This document shows positions 1 through 4,590 of a stretch of 5,883 nucleotides of DNA, piece by piece. A model generated the notes under the pieces. The model did not search any database. It was not told the DNA's origin and worked only from the letters and a program-made list of their open reading frames with translations. Numbering within the stretch: the stretch's first letter is position 1; the number at the start of each line of letters is the position of its first letter. Source of the stretch: an uncultured Fimbriimonadales bacterium (GTDB lineage Bacteria; Armatimonadota; Fimbriimonadia; Fimbriimonadales; GBS-DC); the NCBI GenBank assembly GCA_937925775.1, contig CALAMM010000008.1, forward strand, positions 1-5,883, written 5' to 3'. The translations under genes were made by a program, and so were the position numbers.

Positions 1-1
1 C

Positions 2-146
2 TCGTCGGCGGGACGCCAACGCTACACACTGTGGCTTGGACATTCTTGTCCAAGCGCGGTTCGTCGGCGGGACGCCGACGCTACGCGCTGCGGCTTGGAC
101 ATTCTTGTCCAAGCGCGGTTCGTCGGCGAGGACGCCAACGCTACAA
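2..146. repeat. Tandem 59-base palindromic repeat, 2.5 copies
   Basis: Unit 1 is 2-60 and unit 2 is 61-119; unit 3 begins at 120 and loses similarity after about 143. Units 1 and 2 differ at only four positions, all transitions; unit 3 has one extra base at about 129. Each full unit holds two clear hairpins. The first has stem GTCGGCG with loop GGA (4-20 and 63-79), perfect in unit 2 and with one G-T pair in unit 1; unit 3 keeps it with loop AGGA (122-139). The second is a perfect 9-bp stem GCTTGGACA / TGTCCAAGC with loop TTCT (34-55 and 93-114). Between them lies a small 3-bp hairpin (CAC/GTG in unit 1, CGC/GCG in unit 2). It resembles a REP/BIME-type or other dispersed non-coding palindrome. 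The family is not identified, and presence elsewhere in the genome is inferred, not seen. Confidence 0.9.
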
Positions 147-240
147 GAGTTTTTTTGCTGGTGGGCGCGTTGCGACGCCCAGCGTGGCGTTGCATCCGTC
201 TGTCCATCCATCATCTTGCCTGCCTTGACCTGCTCGGAGG

Positions 241-246
241 TATACT
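241..246 (+). promoter_or_regulatory. Possible -10 box TATACT before htrA
   Basis: TATACT matches the TATAAT consensus at five of six bases and sits in the context GGTATACT, matching the GGTATAAT boxes ahead of nadA and nuoG. It ends 11 bases before the htrA ATG, so the expected transcript start would be about 253, leaving a leader of roughly five bases. No good -35 is present (TTGCCT at 216-221 has a 19-base spacer; TTGACC at 225-230 is too close). Weak call: the GGAG ribosome binding site would then lie upstream of the transcript start, so the two signals conflict. Confidence 0.3.
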
Positions 247-247
247 T

Positions 248-251
248 GGAG
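248..251 (+). promoter_or_regulatory. Ribosome binding site GGAG of htrA
   Basis: GGAG lies six bases before the ATG at 258. It helps choose 258 over the in-frame ATG at 36, which lies inside the repeat. Confidence 0.6.
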
Positions 252-257
252 ATAGCC

Positions 258-1418
258 ATGAGAAAGTTTCTCGGCTTTGTGGTACTCTTTGCGCTGGGCT
301 TTGCAACGGGCGCGTATGTGCTGAACACCTATTTTCCCAATCGGGGGGAGCCGATCCAGCGAGTGGCAGCCCCTGGCGACGATGCCGCGGCAAGCCGAGT
401 GGAGCTGGCACGCCTGCTGGAGCAACGCCCCGCCGCGAACGAGCCTCCGCCCACCAGCTTCGAGACGATGTTACGCACGGCATCGCAGCGGATCTCGCCT
501 GCTGTGGTCAATATCGATACGGGCACGCGCGTTTTCGATTTCTTCGGCGAAGAGCGCAGTGTGCGTTTGGGCAGCGGCTCGGGAGTCATCATCAGCTCGG
601 ATGGCTATGTTGTCACCAATAACCATGTTGTGCGCCTTCGGCGCGAAATCGCACGCGACATCTTCGTGACCCTGCGAGACGGCCGCCGATTCCGCGCCCG
701 TGTGCTGGGAACCGATTCCCAAAACGATATTGCGCTGCTCAAAATCGACGCCAAAAACCTGCCCGTGGCGCAGCTGGGCGACTCCGATAAGCTGCAGGTG
801 GGCGACTGGGTCATCGCAGTGGGCAACCCCTTCGGGCTGGGCACGACGGTAACCGCAGGCATCGTGAGCGCGTTGAACCGCTCTCTGGAAGGGGCAAACA
901 TCCCCAGCGGGCTAATCCAAACCGACGCGGCGATTAACCAAGGCAACTCAGGGGGCGCGCTCGCCGACTCACGAGGACGACTCGTCGGCATCAACACCGC
1001 AATCTACTCACCTGTCGGCGCCAATGTGGGCATCGGATTCGCCATCCCCATCAACCGCGTGAAGGAAGTTGTCAAGGAAATTTTGGAGTATGGGTTCTTG
1101 GGTGAGGCGTTTCTCGGCATCAGCTATGTCGACATCAGCGACCCCCAAGTCCGACGAAGCTTAGAGCAACGGTTGCCCGGAGTTCGTTTCCCTGCGCAGG
1201 GCATGTTCGTCGTGGAAATTGTCCCGCGCACACCTGCCGACGCCGCAGGCATCCAACCTGGCGATGTCATCCTGCAGATTGACGGACGCCCCGTGCGGCG
1301 AATCGAGGATATGCAGGGCTATCTAAGACGCAAGCAACCCGGAGAGCGCATCACGCTCCGCGTTTGGCGCGACGGACAGACACTTGACCTCAGTGCAGTC
1401 CTGATGAGACGCCCATAA
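258..1418 (+). CDS. htrA: HtrA/Deg family membrane-anchored serine protease with one PDZ domain
   Basis: A 386-residue S1C (DegP/DegQ/DegS-type) serine protease, expected to act outside the cytoplasmic membrane on misfolded or exported proteins. Residues 4-25 are a hydrophobic segment after MRK, a signal anchor or uncleaved signal; no clear AXA cleavage site is seen. Residues 27-70 are a Pro/Ala-rich linker. The trypsin-like domain covers about 72-270, with catalytic His123 (TNNHVV), Asp157 (NDIALLKID) and Ser231 (NQGNSGGAL), plus the GxGSGVIIS strand near 105-113. One PDZ domain covers about 287-384, with GMFVVEIVPRTPADAAGIQPGD as its core (315-336). The length fits single-PDZ members. The start at 258 has GGAG six bases upstream and begins the hydrophobic segment; the frame stays open back to 36, but those 74 codons are mostly repeat. 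The dehydrogenase follows after four bases, so the two are probably cotranscribed. Which Deg paralogue it is cannot be told. Confidence 0.93.
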   Translation: MRKFLGFVVLFALGFATGAYVLNTYFPNRGEPIQRVAAPGDDAAASRVELARLLEQRPAANEPPPTSFETMLRTASQRISPAVVNIDTGTRVFDFFGEERSVRLGSGSGVIISSDGYVVTNNHVVRLRREIARDIFVTLRDGRRFRARVLGTDSQNDIALLKIDAKNLPVAQLGDSDKLQVGDWVIAVGNPFGLGTTVTAGIVSALNRSLEGANIPSGLIQTDAAINQGNSGGALADSRGRLVGINTAIYSPVGANVGIGFAIPINRVKEVVKEILEYGFLGEAFLGISYVDISDPQVRRSLEQRLPGVRFPAQGMFVVEIVPRTPADAAGIQPGDVILQIDGRPVRRIEDMQGYLRRKQPGERITLRVWRDGQTLDLSAVLMRRP

Positions 1419-1422
1419 CCCG

Positions 1423-3201
1423 ATGGATATCCCCTCCCAACAGCTTCGCTGGAATCTGTATGGCACAGGGTTCGAGAACCTGGGGCGTGATGGCAAGCCC
1501 GAACGCCTGCCTACGCCCCAGCCCGCGCCGAACGAACTGCTGGTGCGCATCGACGCCGTCGGGATTTGCTTTAGCGACCTCAAGATTCTCCGCCTGGGCG
1601 GAGCGCACCCCAAAATCGCGCGTGATTTACGCACGCACCCCGTCGTGATGGGACACGAAATCAGCTGCACGATCGCCCAAGTGGGTAGTTCACTCAAGCA
1701 CCGCTTTCATATAGGGGAGCGCTATATCGTGCAGGCGGATGTGTATGTGAACGGGCGCGTGCAGGCAGTGGGCTACGCGCTGGATGGCGGTTATTCGCAA
1801 TACACGGTCTTCGGTGAGCCGGTGTTGAACGGAGACGCGGGGTGCTACCTGCTGCGCTGTCCTGACCACTTAAGTTATGCGGAAGCGGCGTTGGTGGAGC
1901 CGTGGGCGTGCGTGGTTGCCAGTTATCGTATCCAGCCGCGCCCCACACCCCAGCCGAAGGGTAAGTGGTTGGTTCTCGTCCCCCACGCGCCGAGAGTACG
2001 CTACCGCTGTAGCTGGTTAGAACAGTTGCGTGACCCAAGCTACTCTGCGGGTGCCGATTCTGGCGTGGGCAAGACGCTTCCTGACGCGGGCGGGGTTGCC
2101 GTTATCGTGGTCGACTCGCGTGGCAACCCTCTCGCGGACGAGTTTCTCCACACCGCCCAGCAACTCGGCATGCACGCCGTGCGCCTCGAAGTAAGCGGGG
2201 AGAACCTTTATGAACCTGCTTTGCTGCAGCGCGTGCGCGAACTCCACGCGCCCGACGGCTTCACGGACATCCTCATTTTCGGCACCCCGACCTCTGCCCT
2301 GCTGGAAACCGCTATCGACTCGCTGACTTACGGCGGCGCACTGAGCTTTACCTGCCACCACGCGATGCCCCCTGTGTTGGTGGATGTCGGCAGGCTCCAC
2401 TACGACCGCCTACTACTTCTGGGCACAACAGGGTGGGACATCACTGACGCCTATCGCCACACGCGCAGCACGGCGTTGCGCGGGGGCGAGCGGCTCTTGC
2501 TGTTTGGCGCAGGCGGCGCGATGGGGCAGATGCAGCTCTTCTACGCGCTCACGCGCCCCGAACCACCTGCGCAGGTAGTGGTGGTTGACCGCCACCCCGA
2601 ACGCTTGGAACCGTTGCGCACGCTGGGCACGCCACTCGCCCAAGCGTCAGGCATCGATTTGCAGTTCTACTGCAACGCCGATGCGGCACCTGAAGCGCAG
2701 CGGGCACACCTGCGCGCGCTTTGCCCGCACGGATTCGACCAGATTATGGTACTCGCCTCCGCACCCGACGCCGTCGCGCTGACCTATCCCTTGCTCACTG
2801 ATGGAGGCGTGTTGAACCTCTTTGCAGGCATCCCGAAGGGGCAGAAAGTGGCGTTAGACCTCACCCTGCTTGCCACGCGCCATATGCGCGTGATGGGCAG
2901 TAGCGGCTCTACGATGGACGACATCACCGAGTGTTTGCGCCTTGTGGCGGAAGGCGCGCTGCCCGCTCGTAAAGTCATCGGCGCAATTGCAGGACTGAAC
3001 GCGCTCCCCGACGCCCTGCGCGCCGTACAGGAACATCGCTATCCCGGCAAAATCGTCATCTTCCCCCAGCTGCCCGACCTGCCCCTGCTGGGCTTGCAGG
3101 AACTCGCGCACTACCTGCCCGAGGTGTACGCCAACCTGGAAGACGGACGCTACTGGACTAAAGCGGCGGAGACCGCGCTGGAGACATCATTTCGGGTATA
3201 A
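1423..3201 (+). CDS. Zinc-type MDR (alcohol/polyol) dehydrogenase with two tandem Rossmann-like domains
   Basis: A 592-residue medium-chain dehydrogenase/reductase; typical members have 340-400 residues. The GroES-like catalytic part is residues 1 to about 175, with likely catalytic zinc ligands Cys49 (VGICFSD), His78-Glu79 (MGHE) and Glu159 (VEPWACV). The four-cysteine structural zinc lobe is missing. A standard nucleotide-binding fold lies at about 355-505: the glycine turn GAGGAMGQM (362-370) follows the GxxGxxG pattern, and Asp389 at the end of VVVVD suggests NAD(H). Between the two lies an extra segment (about 181-347) that aligns with the second fold at an almost constant offset of 158 residues but lacks the glycine turn. 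From memory, the PMGQM-like turn recalls sorbose-1-phosphate reductase relatives, so a sugar or polyol substrate is plausible; the true substrate is unknown. An in-frame stop at 1405-1407 makes ATG 1423 the first start. No ribosome binding site is seen, so translation is probably coupled to htrA, whose stop is four bases upstream. The TAA stop lies inside the TATAAT box of nadA. Confidence 0.85.
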   Translation: MDIPSQQLRWNLYGTGFENLGRDGKPERLPTPQPAPNELLVRIDAVGICFSDLKILRLGGAHPKIARDLRTHPVVMGHEISCTIAQVGSSLKHRFHIGERYIVQADVYVNGRVQAVGYALDGGYSQYTVFGEPVLNGDAGCYLLRCPDHLSYAEAALVEPWACVVASYRIQPRPTPQPKGKWLVLVPHAPRVRYRCSWLEQLRDPSYSAGADSGVGKTLPDAGGVAVIVVDSRGNPLADEFLHTAQQLGMHAVRLEVSGENLYEPALLQRVRELHAPDGFTDILIFGTPTSALLETAIDSLTYGGALSFTCHHAMPPVLVDVGRLHYDRLLLLGTTGWDITDAYRHTRSTALRGGERLLLFGAGGAMGQMQLFYALTRPEPPAQVVVVDRHPERLEPLRTLGTPLAQASGIDLQFYCNADAAPEAQRAHLRALCPHGFDQIMVLASAPDAVALTYPLLTDGGVLNLFAGIPKGQKVALDLTLLATRHMRVMGSSGSTMDDITECLRLVAEGALPARKVIGAIAGLNALPDALRAVQEHRYPGKIVIFPQLPDLPLLGLQELAHYLPEVYANLEDGRYWTKAAETALETSFRV

Positions 3202-3202
3202 T
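3197..3202 (+). promoter_or_regulatory. -10 box TATAAT of the nadA unit
   Basis: A perfect TATAAT in the context GGGTATAAT, overlapping the TAA stop (3199-3201) of the dehydrogenase gene. The expected transcript start is near G3209, giving nadA a leader of about 70 bases. No recognisable -35 lies 16-18 bases upstream. The same box recurs before nuoG and, with one change, before htrA, which supports it being real. Confidence 0.55.
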
Positions 3203-3216
3203 TAGGCTGCCACACA

Positions 3217-3261
3217 TGCGGTGGACAACATCCCCGCGGGCGACCCCCGCTGTTCACCGCA
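3217..3261 (+). ncRNA. Structured nadA leader RNA, possible NAD+-responsive riboswitch
   Basis: An 11-bp stem pairs 3217-3227 (TGCGGTGGACA) with 3251-3261 (TGTTCACCGCA), with one G-T pair (3224/3254). Inside it, GCGGG (3236-3240) pairs with CCCGC (3246-3250) around the loop CGACC, leaving an unpaired bulge ACATCCCC (3228-3235) on the 5' side only. If the top four basal pairs open, the bulge reads GACAACATCCCC and the 3' joint reads TGTT. CTGCC (3207-3211) could also pair with GGCAG (3264-3268), covering the first two bases of the AGGAG ribosome binding site. No T-run follows, so it is not an intrinsic terminator. Its place before nadA and its fold recall the nadA-motif (class I NAD+) riboswitch, but the extra internal hairpin of that class, as I remember it, is not evident and only one domain is present. 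The structure is well supported; the ligand is inference. Confidence 0.4.
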
Positions 3262-3266
3262 ACGGC

Positions 3267-3271
3267 AGGAG
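3267..3271 (+). promoter_or_regulatory. Ribosome binding site AGGAG of nadA
   Basis: AGGAG lies seven bases before ATG 3279 and decides that start over the in-frame ATG at 3216, which sits at the foot of the leader hairpin and has no such site. Confidence 0.75.
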
Positions 3272-3278
3272 TAAAACA

Positions 3279-4361
3279 ATGAGAAACCCTACTTTGCCGA
3301 CGGATTTGAACCTGCAGGTAGAACTGCCGACTATCATGCCGCGTTCCAAAACGCGCCCCTCAGTGCGGTACACTGAAGCACAACGCGCCATCGAGCAAGA
3401 CCCCGAAATCCCCTTCCTGACCGAGCAAGAACTCATCGAGCGCGTGAACCAGCTGCGCAAAGAGCGGAACGCGGTCATCCTCGCGCATAACTACCAGCTA
3501 CCGATTATTCAAGACTTAGCCGATTTCGTGGGCGATTCGCTGCAGCTTTCGCAGCAAGCGGCGAAGACCGACGCGCCCGTAATCGTGTTCTGTGGAGTGC
3601 ATTTCATGGCGGAGACGGCGGCGATTCTGTGCCCCGACCGCACCGTGCTGATCCCCGACCCTGAAGCTGGCTGCTCCCTCGCGGCGACCGTCACTGCCGA
3701 AGAGGTGCGCCAGTGGAAGGCGAACCATCCCAACGGGGTCGTGGTGGCGTATGTGAACACCAACGCCGATGTGAAAGCAGAAGCCGACTATTGCTGCACC
3801 TCCAGCAACGCCGTGAAGGTGGTGCAAGCAATCCCCGAAGACAAGGAGATTCTGTTCCTGCCCGATATGTTTCTGGGGCTGTATGTGCAGCGCATGACGG
3901 GGCGCAAGGTGCACCTGTGGCTGGGCGAGTGCCATGTGCATGCGGGCTTCCGCGCCGAAGACATCGCGAACGCGCTCCAGCAATACCCCGACGCCGACCT
4001 GCTGCTCCATCCCGAATGCGGCTGCGTGAGCCAATGCATGTTCGCGCTGGCGTCGGGCGAACTGCCCGCCGAACGCACCTTCGTCCATAGCACGGGAGGC
4101 ATGGTACGCCATGTGCGCGAGTCGAGTGCGCCGATCCACCTCGTGGCGACGGAAGTGGGCATGCTCCACCGCCTGCGCAAAGAGGCGCCGCACAAGCAAT
4201 ACATCCCCGTCAAGGCGGACGCGATTTGCGAGTATATGAAAACCATCACGCTGCCCAAGCTCTACCGCTCGCTACGCGATATGGTGTACGAAGTGCGCGT
4301 GGAGGAACCGATTCTCAGCCGTGCCCGCAAAGCGATCGACCGCATGCTGGAGGTAGTGTGA
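3279..4361 (+). CDS. nadA: Quinolinate synthase A
   Basis: A 360-residue quinolinate synthase, which condenses iminoaspartate with dihydroxyacetone phosphate to quinolinate in cytoplasmic de novo NAD synthesis, using a [4Fe-4S] cluster. The three family cluster cysteines fit Cys105 (FCGVHFMAETA), Cys247 (LHPECGC) and Cys317 (ADAICEYMK). Other family signatures are AHNYQ (69-73), GDSLQLSQ (85-92), YVNTNADVKAEADYCCTSSNA (158-178), HSTGGM (270-275) and ATEVGMLH (290-297). The length is close to the larger (E. coli-type, about 350-residue) class; the first 45 residues are a non-conserved extension. The start at 3279 is chosen for its AGGAG site; ATG 3216 would add 21 residues encoded by the leader hairpin. 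nadB and nadC are not next to it; the iminoaspartate-forming enzyme must lie elsewhere. Regulation through the hairpin leader is likely. The Trm112-like gene overlaps its stop by one base. Confidence 0.96.
   Translation: MRNPTLPTDLNLQVELPTIMPRSKTRPSVRYTEAQRAIEQDPEIPFLTEQELIERVNQLRKERNAVILAHNYQLPIIQDLADFVGDSLQLSQQAAKTDAPVIVFCGVHFMAETAAILCPDRTVLIPDPEAGCSLAATVTAEEVRQWKANHPNGVVVAYVNTNADVKAEADYCCTSSNAVKVVQAIPEDKEILFLPDMFLGLYVQRMTGRKVHLWLGECHVHAGFRAEDIANALQQYPDADLLLHPECGCVSQCMFALASGELPAERTFVHSTGGMVRHVRESSAPIHLVATEVGMLHRLRKEAPHKQYIPVKADAICEYMKTITLPKLYRSLRDMVYEVRVEEPILSRARKAIDRMLEVV
4349..4353 (+). promoter_or_regulatory. Ribosome binding site GGAGG of the Trm112-like gene
   Basis: GGAGG lies within the last codons of nadA, seven bases before ATG 4361. 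It fixes the start of a gene that could otherwise be read from in-frame ATG 4226 inside nadA. Confidence 0.75.
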
Positions 4362-4570
4362 TGCTTCACCCTGAGTTGGTGGCGATTCTGGCGTGCCCTG
4401 CATGCGAGGAGCGTCCGCCGCTGGAGTTGCGCGGCGCGTATCTGGTCTGCTACCAGTGCCGCCGCGCCTATCCCATCCGCGACGACATCCCTGTGCTACT
4501 GGTGGAAGAGGCTGTTCCGCTGGAAGAAGTCCCTGACTGGAACAACGCGAGGCAGGCACCTCAAGCGTAA
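4361..4570 (+). CDS. Small Trm112-like zinc-ribbon protein
   Basis: A 69-residue protein of the Trm112p/UPF0434 (YcaR-like) type. It opens with HPELVAILACPAC and carries two CxxC pairs, Cys12/Cys15 and Cys30/Cys33, enough to hold one zinc ion; YPIRDDIPVLLVEEA (37-51) is the usual end of the domain. The last 18 residues are acidic, then polar, and not conserved. In eukaryotes and archaea Trm112 activates methyltransferases; the bacterial role is poorly defined, so no specific function is assigned. The ATG shares one base with the nadA TGA (TGATG) and has a strong GGAGG site, so the two are cotranscribed and probably translationally coupled. The short length is normal for the family. Confidence 0.85.
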   Translation: MLHPELVAILACPACEERPPLELRGAYLVCYQCRRAYPIRDDIPVLLVEEAVPLEEVPDWNNARQAPQA

Positions 4571-4575
4571 ACAGG

Positions 4576-4581
4576 TATAAT
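4576..4581 (+). promoter_or_regulatory. -10 box TATAAT of nuoG
   Basis: A perfect TATAAT in the context AGGTATAAT, five bases after the previous stop. It ends nine bases before the nuoG ATG, so the expected transcript start (about 4588) leaves a leader of only about three bases. No -35 and no ribosome binding site at normal distance are seen (AGG at 4573-4575 is 15 bases away), which together suggest a leaderless mRNA. Confidence 0.55.
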
Positions 4582-4590
4582 TCGCACGCT

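Larger units (their letters stand above)
147..257 (+). other. Leader region between the repeat and htrA
   Basis: About 110 bases with no credible gene. It holds a run of seven or more T at 150-157. This follows the unit 3 hairpin by about ten bases, which is too far for a standard intrinsic terminator. A weak 6-bp hairpin TGGGCG/CGCCCA lies at 162-181. The right end holds a TATACT box and a GGAG ribosome binding site just before the htrA start. Confidence 0.5.

Noticed and set aside
2..146. CRISPR array
   Set aside because: The units are contiguous and almost identical along their full 59 bases, with no unique spacers between repeats and no cas genes.
120..157. Intrinsic terminator formed by the third repeat hairpin and the T-run
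   Set aside because: About ten unpaired bases separate the stem from the T-run, and no gene is seen ending just upstream in the window.
36..257. In-frame upstream extension of htrA (74 codons from ATG 36)
   Set aside because: Most of it translates the 59-base repeat, it has no ribosome binding site, and the hydrophobic anchor expected at an HtrA N-terminus begins at ATG 258, which has GGAG six bases upstream.
31..622. Other + strand open frames through the repeat region (31-228, 95-622)
   Set aside because: They are translations of the repeat in other frames, and the longer one runs out of frame through the protease domain; no family features.
605..997. 130-codon open frame on the - strand
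   Set aside because: Antisense to the catalytic core of htrA; composition is Ser/Arg/Pro-rich with no recognisable domain.
3217..3261. Terminator for the dehydrogenase gene
   Set aside because: The strong stem is not followed by a T-run and lies between a -10 box and the nadA ribosome binding site, so a leader structure fits better.
3516..4199. 227-codon open frame on the - strand
   Set aside because: Lies wholly inside nadA, whose conserved motifs and cysteines are intact on the + strand; a typical shadow in GC-rich sequence.
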